Positions 22,349 through 37,300 of a stretch of 64,000 bases of DNA are shown here, piece after piece. Every line of letters begins with the position of its first letter. The first letter of the stretch is position 1. The stretch lies in contig NC_086171.1 of the NCBI RefSeq assembly GCF_023053635.1, positions 52,555,538-52,619,537 of the forward strand, read 5' to 3'. The stretch comes from Elgaria multicarinata webbii (lineage: Eukaryota; Chordata; Lepidosauria; Squamata; Anguidae). The translations under genes were made by a program, and so were the position numbers. The notes beneath the pieces were generated by a model. The model did not search any database. It was given only the letters and a program-made list of their open reading frames with translations, and had not been told where the DNA came from.

Positions 22349-25300
22349 CTAGGCAACAAAAGACAGACAGTGGGAGAGAGAGACAGTGAGTCGCTTTGCA
22401 ACTTGACACTGTTGAATAGGTAGTATCAAATTCAACAACACACTTAGCTATTCATTAAAACATTTGTCTTGGTAGATAGGAGCTCAAACTGGACATACAA
22501 CAAAAGCTTTTTGTTCCTTTACAGGTTATCTTACCAGCAGACACAAGAACCACCGCTGTAAACAAGCTCATTTCTTCATCACCAAGATTCAGGGCATTTA
22601 ACTTTTCACTAAACTCAAACATGGAGTTGAGCAGATCACCAGCTCCCATTGAATGCAGTTCATCCAAACTATATTTCTTTCCACTAAGAAAGGTGACAGT
22701 ACGATCCTTGGCATCAAATAAAGATGCAAACCGTACCATTAAAACCTGGTCAAAAGAAAAGATAGATTGCTTTAAAAAAGTTGATTTGTAGAAAATTAGG
22801 GAGAAAAGGAATTATTGCATAACTTTGTACACTGATCATTTAAAGTCTGAAAAGCTTGTATTATTTGACAAGTACTGAACTGGTATATTTGCTCAAGAAC
22901 AAATGTTCTCTCTTTGATTCTGAAAATAATGTAGTAACTCAAGATCTACCCTGGGGATTTGCACATGGAAACCAGTCTCTCCACAAAATGCTGTGGGAAG
23001 ACACCAAGCAGCATATATCAGTATGAAAGCAGCCTTACCCCCACTCCCCACCCCAGGAAAGGCTGGCAGGTGAAAGGGGGCTAGCCATTACACATTTTTG
23101 GAGAGGGTTGGACAAAATTCCCAAGTATTTATTTATTACATTTATATACAGCCCCATAGCCAAAGCTCTCTGGGCGGTTTAGAATCCCCAATTCCCAAAA
23201 GAAATGAATTTGTGCAGAGATAACTTTTGCTACGCCTCCTAGCATCTGTAACAGAAAACTGCCAAAGTCACAAAATGGTTGCATTGATTTTATCAATGTT
23301 AAGGGGTGTGGGGAAGTAGTCAAATCAAAACTAAATCTTATGAGCAGGATACAGACTTTGGATGATTCTAGATGAGGCTTTTTATCACTGTGACTTAGTC
23401 ATAGAATGTTGCAAGAGATCCAGGCAGTCTCGTCTTCTCATGATTTTTCTCTCCCTTTTTTTTACTCTCCACAAAGAAGCCATTAAGGAGGAAATGGCAG
23501 AATAGTTGCACAATGGCTTTTGATTGGTAGTGCTGGGAGCCGTCCAGGTGGAAGCATGCATTGTCATATCTAAGAGCAGACCCATCGAAACCAATGAAAG
23601 TTGAATCAGTCACAACTTAAAAGTCCTATTGATTTCAATGGGTTTACTCAAAGTATGACCAAGTCAGGGCCCAACCCATCTTATGATAAATATTTATAGT
23701 GCAATAATTCAGCAAGATATATTCACCTCAAAGGTTCCAGCCTTTAGAAGGTTCACTTGGTCATGCTGGGAAAGGTCTCGGAAGCCTGGAACGCGTTTGG
23801 CAAACTCCACCACTTCCTTCACTGCAGGGGTAAAGCTCATGGAAAATTCTTCCCAGACTTCATGACCAGACTTATTTGGGTCCACAAAAGGAGTCTTGTT
23901 CATCGGGCAAACCTAGATATTTACACATACGTGGTCTCAAAATTCTATTCCAAACAAACCAGCCAAGTGGTTTCACAGTTTTAAAAAACCTCATACTGGC
24001 AATGCAACAAATTACAGCATGTGTAATTGCTCATAATTAAATTTGTTTAGAGACTATGTCCCAAAACATTAGACCCTAATTAAAGGATGCTTCTTGGTCA
24101 CTAGTACAGTGAAAAATCTCTCATAAGAGGAACCGAAGTTAACATGTTATGTTATGTTCATGTTGTTTTATACTTGCAAATCCACACTCAGATGTGAGAA
24201 GCCATGGATTTTGCTATTTTGGAATGGCTGCTGTTGTTTTGTTTCATTACACTATGTCAGGTAGAAAGGCATGGCCATGTAATATTGGATCGTAATATTG
24301 GATCCGACCCCAGCTATAACTTTTGCTTAATTATTCCCAGTTCACCTCAAGATTCACAATTTTTTTTTACAATTAAGGCTCAAATCATTTTGGTCATGCT
24401 TACATTAAATTTACATGTGTCGCAATGTCCAGTTGATTTCTGCTCCACTTTCTAGTCCACGTGGCACAAATAGCACAAGAAAAGTTCTAAGGTGAATTTA
24501 AGTCCTAAATAAAAATACCATGCACCTGATCACCATCCAGTTCCACTTGAAACAATAGTTGCTCGTGATTTATTGATACTAATTTCCCTAGCTATTCACA
24601 CTTCATTAAGTGCTAGTTAATTCCTATTAGCTACCTGACTAAATTCCATAATTATCGCTCTAAAAGTACTTGTGGGAAGTGGGGGGAGCTGTAGTACCTA
24701 AATGCTGCTTCACAGCAGCTGGTTTTTCTAAATGTGATAATTTCCTAAGTAGACTATACTCACACACACACATGCTCATCATCATCAATTCTGAAGTGCA
24801 GTACAAGTGGTATCTTTGCTGGAAGTATAGTAATAATCATAGTACCTTTGCAGCATAGTAATAAATATCTCATAGTGCACTTCAGAAGTGACAGCATATC
24901 TGTTCTTTCAAGCATAGAGATTAGATTGGTTTGGTTTAGCTGCAGCGCTAAACCACAGCTTAGTATTATGACAACGTGCCCAGATGGTTTGCGCACCAGC
25001 TCCCTTAGCGTGGCTGCGAGAAGCTTGGAAAATTTCACTTCCTTTTCAGATTAACCACAGCTTGCTATGTCATCTAAACCCAGAGAAACTGTGACTATTC
25101 TTAACTATAGTTGTTAGCTTATGGTTCAAAGTTGGCTTGTTTCAATTAACATAGTTAAGATTAGCCACAGGTTTGAGTAATACACTAAACTGCAGTTAAT
25201 GTAAAACAGAAGTGAAAACTTCTGATCTCCTCACAGCCATACCAAAGCAGCAGAGGGGAGGGGGAATGACTACTGTGCAACATAAATTAACAGTCGTAGT

Positions 25301-28300
25301 ACCAGATGCATTCTGCTTCCAGTGCTCCAGGAGTAGACATTCATAGATTCATTTGGAGGAAAGCTGTTTCCGGGCATCCTATTGCAACCTTTTAAGGTCA
25401 AGCCATTAGCAAAGTTCATAGAATGGCTGCTTGTGAAGCAGAGGTTATACCCATTTGGATAATGCATGCCGCTTCGCCCTTTGTACTGTCCATTGAAATG
25501 TTGCTCATTCCCACCATGGTGGGTGCTGCTTATGCCACTATTAACAGGTTCGCCACTGGAATGATATTGCTCAGTGTACTTGAGAATTCTTTCCCCATTT
25601 GGGGGCTTCACAACAGTGGGAGGATTTTCTGGTTGTTCCTGGTTGTACATGAAGGTATCTTTGTGGGCTCTGGTCACCATGCCAATCACTTCTTCCTTAG
25701 CAATGTCAGAAGGGGGAGGGGGAGGAGGAAGAGGTGGGGAAGAAGAAGAGGGGACATTGGTATTTTCTTGCTCTTGCAGTGATTTGGAGTTGACCTCTTC
25801 CTGAGGCAGTAGGAGTAAAGGTTCTTGGCTATCTTTTAATGCCTCACTGGGCAAATGGTCACTGAACTGAGTGTTCATCATGGTTTTCATGGCACTTTGC
25901 ATTTCAATCAACATCCTTTGCTTCTCACGTTTAGGGATCCGGCCGAATCGAACCGCTACCAAGAAGAAAGGTAAAGACTTTAGTTATACATTGTCATGAT
26001 AAAGTCTTGCGGAAATGATATTACACTCTCCATTCCCTAACCAAAAAATGCATGCAATTGATTAAACAAGAAAATGGCTCAGTTCAGACAACACATTTCT
26101 CAATGGTGGTTTTAGAACTGCATGGTTGAGAAATGTGTTTTCTGGTGGGAAAACTCCATGCAACGGTGGAGATTTTTGGAAAACACTCCACACTTAATAT
26201 CCATGCTGTGCAGAGGAGAATTCCTGCACAACCGTTGCTTGGAGGGCTCCATGGAGTTTTCTGTTGCATTGAGTTGACTTTTCCCACTGGCTACAGAGTT
26301 CCCTCGCAAGAGGGGCAAAAGGAGTCAGTGCCACTTTAAGAGAGCTGCCAGGATTGTCGTTTTTTTGCAGCAAAGGCTGATGGGAAACCATTGGGAGGAC
26401 CAGGGGAAAAGAGAGCGGGGAGGAACTGTCAAGCAAATGTCATAATGGATTTTACTCAACTCCATAGTAGCCCACAGTCACACAACAGTGGAGCTAGAAC
26501 ATGCTGCGTGGGGAGTACCTCCTAAAAACTCAACCACTGAGTGGAGTTTTCACACTGCGTTGACTAATGTGTTGTCTGAACTGAGCCAATGTGCTTTTGA
26601 CAGCAGGACAAGTATCTCCCTCCAACAGGAGCTCTCACTACAAAGTCAAGTGGCAAACTGCTTTTGAAACAAAGGGGAATTGCAAAAGCAATTTGTTAAA
26701 AGGCATGGAGGGGATGGGAGGGGTCAGCTGTACATAGGGGCAGGGGATGGAATTCCACTCGGCTTGAGGAAGCTCTTTATGTGAGTCTAAGTAGCTTTTT
26801 CAATCCAATCCAGAAAGTACCAGAGATGGCACCCCATGTTTTTGTGGGGTTTTTTAAAACCCAATTTCCCCTTTTTTTGCCCCAAACAGCAATGCATTTG
26901 CCCAACTCCAAGAGTTAACTGTTGCCATGGCTTCTTTCCCCCCATAAACACAAGCAGGAAGCCCTTTTTGTGTCCAGAGTGGGAGAACACTGGAAGCAAT
27001 GAGAACCATCACATGTATATAGCTGAGCTCAGAACAGGTCACAACTTTATTACACAGAAGATATGACCAAATAGTTTGACAGTTCAAGGAAGGTAGAATG
27101 GCAGACTTCCTCATCTGGTGCTCTCAAGATGTGTTGGACTGTAACTCCCATCATTTCCAACCAGAATGCAATACAACTCAACCCCAATCACCAGATTGGG
27201 AGGAAATGTATTGGGGCATAGTAGCTTGATAGAGACAAGAAAGAGAGCATGTGCTGGCCAGCCAGTCTGAGAGGAAGATGATGTCAGGAAGAGTCAAGAT
27301 GCAAGTTGGAAACTAAGAGCATTACCTCTACAGCTGCATGGCTGGTCAACATGTGTTTACCTCTCAAGGCTTCATAAAAAGACCTCCACTTCCCTTGGGA
27401 TTATTGCATATTAGATACTCTTTCATTCATTATATTACTCACTTAAATGATGCTTATTTTCTTCATTATATATACTCCTTATCTCACTGATAAGGGGTTC
27501 ATTACTAGGCTTCACATACATTACCTCAGTATTCCTTACCACAGCCCTGTAACGTCGGCAAGTATTATCCCCATGGGGGTGGGGGAGCTGAAAAGAGTAG
27601 TGGCTTGTCACTGAGGCACTACATGGGTTCATGGCTGAGGTGAAATTTGAATTGGCTCACAGTTCACATCCTTGACTACTACTCTACATCAGCGTTTATA
27701 AGGCTTCCCTTTGAATTAGGCACAAAAAAAGTACAACAATTCACCTTTTTGAAGGTCACTGCTCAATACAGAAACATACCATCTCTTGACATCCCAACCG
27801 ACAAACATTTTTTGAATCGGCACTGCTGGCACCTGTTTCTATTCATTCTCATTATAGAGCAGTTATTATTCTTCAGGCACTTCTTGTATTGGATATTTTG
27901 CTGAATGCTTCTTCTGAAAAAACCCTGAAAAGAGTAAGCAACTGTATGTTTCACATCTTCTTTTGCAAGCAGTTTTAAAGCTTATCCCATTAATGGAAAT
28001 TTCTATTTGAAACACTGAAACTGATAAGTCTCATGACATTTGGTTGTGATAAAAATAAATAAACAACCCAAATAGGAGAAAAGGCCGCAAGAGTAATATG
28101 CCTGCCTACACTGGGGAGGACTGCTTCAACCCTGGCTGTCAAGTATTTTTCAAGATATTCATCTACTGATCTTATTGACTCTCCAAAGAGAAAGAAATAA
28201 TGGGATGTATTTAGGAGAGTCTGGACATATTTTAAAATTTCTAAAGTTAGGGTTTCAGTGGAGAAATAAACATGTGATTTCTTTCAGGTGTATCAGCACC

Positions 28301-31300
28301 AATTGTTATTCAACCCTGAAATTCTACTTGCTAAGTGTTCCAGTGAACTATTTACATTAGAAAATAATATACTTTACCTTGCAGCCCTCACAGGCATGAA
28401 CCCCATAGTGGAATCCTGAAGCAACATCTCCACAGACTTTACACAGCAGGACCATGCCATTAAATTCTACAAATAGAAAAAGCAGTATGAAAACTCAATA
28501 GAAACATTGGAAAAGGAAACAACACATGCATATTTGCCTTATATTGTTTTTGTTAAGGTTAATTCAAAAGGGATCACTCTCGACAAAAGGGGCAAAATAT
28601 AGAATTCAATATCCTGTCCCACTAAGGTAGCTATTCTATATGTCTCAAATTCCTTCAACTAATACAAATATTTATATTTAGGGTTCAGTGGTTCATTTAG
28701 GATGATGCCATTTTTTCACCCTAGATTCTATGGCCTAATACAGCCTTCCTCAACCTTGTGCTCTCCAGATGTGCTACCATCATCTTCAGTCAGCATGCCC
28801 AAATGGGTGCACTAGGTGGGGATGTTGGGAGTTGTAGTTTAGCACACCTAGAGGACACCAGGTTGGGGAAGCCTATGCAGAATGAGCATGTTGCCATCAT
28901 AGAAATGCCCAACCCCCTCCACTGTCATCATCACAATACTAAGAAAACTTCAGAGCCATTGTCAAAAATTGGCTATCCCTAAATTGCAATCCCCATTTTG
29001 CTGCCTTCAACTTGGCTCATGTTTGGATCAGCCAGCTATGTATGTAAGTTTATCATATAAATAATTAGTAATACTTGCTGCACTAACACAAAATTGCTTA
29101 GAAAAACACACTGACAGATAAATCTGCTTTGTGTCACAGATCACTAAAATAATGTTAGTATTGCAATGCCAATATGCTGGTGCCAACACAGTAAACATGG
29201 TGGCACAAATGTGTAGAGTTCAAATGAGAATTGCTCATTTGTCATATTGTTCATATGAAATTTAACTTTCAAAGCCTGAAGTTTTTTGAAGTCTACATAC
29301 TAGGACAATCTTTTTACTATCAAACACTCACTGACCAACACACCCACACCCCTCCAAATGTAAAAATAAAATAAAAACTCACTACTGGAAAAAAGTTCCA
29401 CATAGCAGAAGATTAAAGAACCAACATGAATGAAGATTAACATTATTTGACTGTTAAGCAAAATTAAGGAAAATAATTTCTAATCCTTTGTGTTTATCTG
29501 TGTAGGTAACAAGCATGTTGCTACTGATATATTTTTAAAAAACTAGAAATATGCAAAAGCAACTAATGAATCATCAAATCACGATTGAAATAACTTAGAA
29601 AAAAGAGATATGGATACACAGGTATGATTAGATAAGACAGGAATGCACTTTGGGAGAACTATTTAATAGCAATTATTAAAATAACTGTGCTCAGATCTGA
29701 TGCTTCTCATATCCTATTACTTCTGACACCAGTGTAATAAAGTTTAATGCATGTATTTTAAATGTATATTTCACAGCTACTGAGTAAAAAAGCATATAAA
29801 TCTTATTATATGTTTAACTTAGATGTTTATATACTTAAGAGGATCACTGTTGAGGTGGGTTGTGTTTTTTTTTTAAAAAATCTGATGTTGTGAACATATT
29901 ATTTATGTAATGTATAGCCTTAGCCCATTGCTCAGTGACAGGGGATATGCGTTGCATGTCTGAGAGGGTCTGAGGTTCAGTCCTCAGGATCTCCAGGTAC
30001 AAAGCTCAGCCAGCAGGTGATGGGGAAAGACTTCTGATCAGGGATGTCGGAGTAAGCCGGTTTGGGAGTTGAGCTTGGCCTATTTTTGGCAGTTTGGTCT
30101 CCAGGATGCCAGCTTGAGGATCCCTGAGCTGGCTCAACTTGGTACATGCTGTCAGGAAAGCTTGTGGATCCCACCCTTTTTTTCTGCAAATCACAATCTG
30201 CACAAATGTGGATTTGTTCAAAATTGTGGGTGGGAACTTTTATGGAAATCACAATTTGCACAAAAATGCAGGCATAAATGGTCTTTTACACATGCATTTT
30301 TACACAAATTGTGCTATTTACACCTGAAAATTTGTGCAAATCGCAATTTCCGTAAATATTTCCATATAGTGTAAACAAATATACAGTAATTACAGTGTAA
30401 TTATAGTGTAATTATGGTGTAATTACAAATATAGTGTAATTCCACTATATTACACAAAATCGTGGCTCATGGATAAAAAAAAAGGTCTGGGTTTTTATCG
30501 GTCACAAGCAGACCGTGTGGTGGCTCGCCCCACATGCCTGCCTGGCAACCCAAGCAGCATGCAAACAGAATTCAGGGATGTTCATCCATCCCTGCTTCTG
30601 ACTGAGGCCCTGAAGAGGCAAACCAGAAAGAGAAGACAATGCTGGTGCTCAATAACGGGAGAAATCTTTAATACAGCTCTATGTGTTTCGGAGTAAAACG
30701 CCTTCAGGAGGTTGAGAGAAAAAACAGTAACTTACTCTTGAGTAGTTTCTCTGAAAAATTATAGAACAGGTTGGATTCATAAAACAACTTTTTGTCTTGT
30801 TTTTATTTTGAAATGGCACCACCACTTTCACCGTTCGAACAAGGACAAGATCCTATCAAAAGCAGGTTGCTGGGGAGATTTTAAAATCTCCAATCTAAAA
30901 ATGTGTGGATGTTGGGGTTTTTTAAATGTAAGTTATTGGAATTCATAGGTTCCCACTACTGATGGAGTACAGTACTATAAAACTTTACCTACTTTCAGAG
31001 CAGTATTTTGCTTGCTATTTACAATAAGGAAAAAGTTTAGTTATTTAAAAGCAACCTTTACACAGCTAGAAATATCTAAGGCTCAAATAGGGAAGACTGC
31101 TTTATGAGTTGGATAATATATCCGGGGGTTCTTTTATGATCATGTCTTGACTTCAAACTTACTTGTGGACCACAGGACAACATGGCCTGTTGGCACCACT
31201 TTGCACTGTGAGGCAGGAGCTCCAGTTTGCCAGAGGTTGAGTACCAGAGCTACAGTCTATCTAGAAGGAAGGAAGTCAGAGGTTAAGTGCTGAAGGTTAA

Positions 31301-34300
31301 GTGCTACAGGCTCAAGGCAAAGGATGCCGCCGGGCCTCAGATAAATATCATACTTATTTAGTGTGGACATACAAAGGGTCAATTCAGATGTTCTGTTTAC
31401 CAGTCATGGTTTGGAGCCTGGGGATTTCGCATGTGGCTTCTTTCTCCCCCCACTCCCTATTATGGTTTGCTATAACCATATGTGCCATTATGTCATAATT
31501 GGGACTAAATATGGATAATGTGAACTAGGTTTGAAGAGGATTTCCAAACTCTGGTTTGGGGATCAAACCCAGGTCCGTCCCAGTTTAAACATAACAAAAA
31601 ACTGCAGAAAAGGAGGAGGAATCCACATGTCAGAGCAAAGGGGAGAAAGAAGCCCTAGGGCCATTCCCAGCCTCCAAACCATAGACTGGAATACTGGGAA
31701 ACATGATGTCTGAAATGAGCCTAAGTGAAGATAAGGCTACTAAAAAAAGAATACTTACTTGTAAGTCCACTATGACCCTTGGCCAATCCAGTTATGCTTG
31801 AATGCTTTGCTTCAATGTGATCATTTAACTGGTCATTCTTTGGTGCTCCATCAGAGCCCTCTCCGCTCTTGCTGTTACAGCTGCCCTCTGAAGAGGAACT
31901 GTTTGGTGATGGTGGTACAGGTGAAGAGGAGGACTGGAAACTGCTCTCTGAGCCGTCACTGTGGCATGAGGCAGGGCTAGATGCTGAACTCGAAGAGCTG
32001 ATGTAAGCAATCACGCCACCTGTGGAAAGAAGAGAGGCATCTATCTTCTACCAGCCTCACAGATCCATACAAGAAGTCAGACACAATCTCCCTCTCTCTC
32101 ATTTAAATCCTTGCTCCAAACGCCTTTCTTGTTCTCAGAATTGGATCACCATATGTACTGTATTGTCTTGCTTACGGCTTTCAAGTTCACCCATACTTCC
32201 TAAAACAAGATGAAGTTTATGAAATTAGCTCAAAGAAGATATGATTGGGAAGAACAAAACGTAAGTATAATTAGCTTTTGTTTCTAAAGTATCAGAAGAA
32301 ATAGTGTTACTGGATGGACCTGAGAGACAGCAAGAAGTTTCCTTCGTAACGTGTCTATTAGATGGGAAGCCATTAAAATATCCCACAATTGCACTGATAG
32401 AAAGGCATTACATAAGTGTACTAAATAAATAATAAGCAACTCTTAGCAACACCAACAGCTTAAAAAGTATTTATTTCACCTATGCCCTTTTCTTCCTCTA
32501 AAGCAGCTGACATAACATTTCCAAGCAGCCTCCCATCGCAATCTTGACCAAATTATTCTCAATACATGCTTAGTTTCAGCAGCAGTATGGGCCTTTAGAA
32601 ACCCACTGGGCATTAAAATGACATGGGCAAAACACATAGCAAAAGGAAGGGAAACATTTCTATTATATTAAGGAAGAAAATCTGGAAGTACTGAAAGAGA
32701 TTAAGAGCACCATCCTATAGGTTGTGCTCCCAATACACAGAGGGCTTCAAGTTCAGAGCCCTCGGCCTATCCTATGCCCTGCCACCAACCGCCAAGCAGG
32801 GCAAGAGGAGGATGGAGGTGATTTCTTTTCCACTCATCTGTTTAAAATACAAAAAGGTGCTAGATGGGCCTCTGAGCCCATCTAGCCGACTTATTTTTCA
32901 GTGGGCTGAGAGAGACCTCTTCTCTCTCCTCCCACCACCATGCCCCCTTTTCTCCCTCTTTGACTTCTTTTACAAGGTTGGGACCTCATAAGAGAAGGTT
33001 TCTGTGATGGCTAGGAGGGGATGGAGGAGGAAAGTTCCACAACTAGATCTCCTTCTCCATACTCATATCTTTGTCTTTGGGCATTGAGGAGGAAATCCAC
33101 AGCATCCTACGGTGCCCCAGATGCTGTCTAGGGGGCACAGGATTGCCCTCTTAGGGACAGAACGGTAGTTGTGATGAAGAGGTGCCTTATTAAGGATGGA
33201 GATGGAGAGAGAGAGAGAGAGAAACAGGCAGGAAATTCTGGACAAATTTTAATCTACAACAATTTACTGCTACAGTTTTATCTTCCACATTTAAAACAAC
33301 ACTGCAGTGCTTTTATACATCTCTACAATTAACCTAGGAGCACTGCCTCTTGCAATAGACTATGAGTATATTTAAACTTCAAACTTCTATCACTTTTATA
33401 CTAGTTTATTTATCAAAGCTTCACCCTAAGAATCCTGGAAATTGTAGAGAAGCTCTTGTGTAAGTTCTTTAGCCCCCTTCACAGAAGTACAGTTCTCTGG
33501 GTACAGTGAATGACTAAGGCCACAATCCTATGCATGTTTAAACAGAAAAAAAACCTCCTACAACTGGCTGGGGGATGTTGGGAGCTGTAGGGCTTTTCTT
33601 TAAGCATGTATAGGATTGCACTTTAAGACTGTGACGCAGATACACCCTAAAAGGGTAAATTTTTCACAAGCACCTAAATAACTTAGGCTGCAATTCTCAC
33701 AGAACTTACTATAGAGTAGTCCCATTGATGGTCATAGAACAATCTCGAAGCAAGTTGTTTGATAATTGTGGCCTTCAGTGTCTACACCCCCCACCTCAGT
33801 GGGATGCAGGTTCCCCAAGTAACTTAAGTGCTTTTGAAATTTTTACCTGATATTCTACCTTGCAAAATAGAGTGAATGCTTTAGAGCCTTGAGACAGCAT
33901 CTTCTTTCATAAATGGAAAGGAGAGAGTTTGCTGAGCAAGATCCCCTTTTCCAGGTGACAACTCCTTAGAACAAATAAAAACTTTTTAAAATATGCCTGT
34001 TGAAAACTGACGCTTCTCATCTCAAAAGATGTCATATTTCAAAATCAATTTACATATTTTACAGCTTACTAAAATGTAATTTATTTTATTGGGATTTCCT
34101 CTTATGCCCCATACACTTTCACTTGTATTAGTGTATAACAGTCATTTATGTCTTTTCACTGACTGGTAAAATTTACAAAACCCGCAAATTACATTTTCTC
34201 CTTTGCTATAGGAATATGTTTCTCAATTCATAAGTCAAAGGAGACTTATTTTAATTCTAATATGAAAAAAGACAGTAGCATTCTGTCCTAGATTACCCTG

Positions 34301-37300
34301 TTGTGACTTAACAATAAATAGTTCCTAGAACACTTACTGATGCTATGTCAATTTGTTCACTCCAATATTTAGCACCAAAAGGTAGATACTAAGGATTGAT
34401 ATGCACCCACCCCACAGCCACGATCATGGAAGCTTCTCTTAAAAAAAATAAAAATAAAAAAACCCTCCTTAAAGCAACAGGCACCACATAGTGAGCAGCT
34501 AATGTACAACAGCTCATAATGCAGATTGGACCCATTCTCCAGGTAACTGCAGAGGTTTGGGGGTGCATTTGCTGTGGCACAAAGAAAAAAATCACCTCAA
34601 TTCCTATAGTACTGCACATGGACAGCCACCATGTGGCATTTGTTAGGAGTAAACCAGCTGCAAGGCTGCAATTCTGAACACACTTACTTGAAATCAATGA
34701 CATGGGCATGTAATTGAATTTAACTGGTTTTGTCTTAATGCCTCTGTCACAGTTTTCAAGAACCTATTCAATTCAGGTTTTTACAGCACTTAACAGAGAC
34801 ATTAATAGGAAGAATATAGGGGAAGGTAAAAAATATATTTTAAGGGGACAAGTTCTCTTTTGCATTCGTGAGCTGCTAGGGAAACAGTGCTCTGCGATAG
34901 GAAGAAGGCAGTTTTTCAAAGAGGCACTTGCTCGCTCCTACCTCCTGAAGTGTCACTTATGACCGAAAGAAAACAAATCCCTAGGAAAACCCATTTAGGA
35001 ACTACCAGTGCTTCTATGTAAGCTGGAAGTATGCTGCACGATTTCAATGGGCCTGACTCCCAAGTAAATATGGATAGGATCACAGACTAAGGCACAATCC
35101 TCAGGCATATGTCCCATTAAGTTCAGTAGTGCTCACTCACAGGTAAGTATGTACAGGATTGCAGCCTAAATCTCCCACTGACACTAAGGGATCTTTCAAG
35201 TTTTAGTTTTTTTGTTTTTTTTTAAATCCTCTCAGTGGGAGAGTAGCTTCAAATTTCTTTAGTAAAGCCACCCTACTCCTTGTGGTTTTATTGAAGTAAT
35301 CATTTACAAATCCCTGGAACACAGTCCTAACCTGTTCACTTATATGCAGTGTTTGTTCAAGACCACATGTTTACCATGGGAAATTTCTAATTCATAAGCA
35401 ATCCCATCAGCTCCAGTGAAGGAAGTGGAATCAGACCACAATCAAAATGACATTCCAATAACAGACAGTAAGAATGAAAATGCAGAGGCAGAATGGAGAA
35501 TGAGAATATGGGTGTTCTAGTAATGCATTACCGTACCTTTGTGCCAAATATGAAGTAGAATTTCAGACAAATAAGTGGCCATTTCCATTAACATAGGAAA
35601 TGTTATTTCTTTAAAAAAAAAAGAATATAAAAAACATTTATTCTATGTTTTCTATAGATATGGTACTTTCCTCCCTACTTGTCTTTATTTTTATTTTTTT
35701 TAAAAGCTAACTGTATGCATATCCTTTTGTTAATTTCCCTGGCTATTTCACAAAAATGTATCAAGATCTCACCACCCACATTTTTCCATTCTGCATCATT
35801 CACTGGTGTGACATGGGTGCACTGGATAGACATCCAGAGGGAGAGGCGTGTAAGAAATAAATGTATTATTATTATCTGCAGTTGTGGCCGTACTTTAAAA
35901 ATCCACCACCACCATCCTGAATACTATGTTTGAGATCCAAAGAATGTACACATAGTTCTGCATACCCAGGGGACATGGGTTTTGCAGTTCTTCAAAAGCA
36001 ACCCACCCACCCACACAAAACAAAGGGCTTTTCGAATGCTAAGGCATAGGAAGATCTGCTGTTCAAAGAAAAAAAATCTAACACCCCACCAAGTATGCCT
36101 AAAGTCTGTGGATCTCAGTCCTTACGAATGGGAAGTGCACAAACATTTGTACCACGACACAAGGGGCTAAATTAAAATCCAGTGAAACATCATATTTTCA
36201 TGCAGCCCAAACATAATACTTTGAGTTCATGTTTCATGGTTGCTTCTAGCATCATATTCCAACATAGTGCCTAATAGAACAATGCAGAAATGTATGTGCA
36301 ACATGCAGAAATGTAAGCGTGTATAGATCTTTTTAACACAAGCTGACTTGGAAACTTGAGGTAACACATGAGTTAACGGTGGCTATTTATTCTTAACCTG
36401 ATCTACAGAAGTAGGCACATGTGAAAATCAGATACATATTTGTTTGGATGAACATTCAATTGCGCAATCCAACTGTGGTTCTCACTGAATCACACCACAT
36501 TGCTTTCAATGGGATGCACATTTGAACATGCAAATCTATATCCACATTCTAGCATAATTAGTCATGTGCAAGTACTGCATTACACATGACAAGTGTACTT
36601 TAGCCAAGTACTTTGGCAGGAAGTCATTATGTAACTTACTAACACAGACTCAATGTTAATTTTGTAGGGAATTTTAAAAACATATGAACACTTGTAAATG
36701 TATTCAGTGAGGCATGCACAGAAGTTTAACCACCTGTGCATAAAGAACAGTTTAAATAATTGGAAGCATCTGGTAGGAATAAAAGGACAATTTCACAATG
36801 GAGGAATTAAACAGTGCAATTGTCCAAGGATCTATATTGGGACTAGTGATATTTGACATTCATAAATGATCTTGCTGACACTTAATTATTCGGGGTGAAA
36901 ACACAGACTATAATAACTCTAAAAGGATCTGTCCAAATTAGGAGAATGGGCAACAAAATAGTAATTGAGGTTTGCTATGATTTACACTGAGGCAAAGAGT
37001 CCCAACTTCATATGTACACTGAGAGGATCTTAACTGCCTGCAACCAGAGTTTAAGGGTCATTGTAGACAGCTCAACGGAAATGTCATCTTAATTTGCAGC
37101 ATGCAAAGAAAGGCAAATAACTTATCAGGCTTTGTTAGAAACAGGTGTGGAAATAAAATGGCCAGTATCATTATGCTTTTACATTATGCATTCTCCCCAC
37201 CCCTCTGTTTCCTTGTGTCTATTTTTAGATTGTAAGCCCCTTGAGATAGGAAGTGTCAAACCTGTTCTTTGTAAAATATCATATGTATAAATAATGTAGT

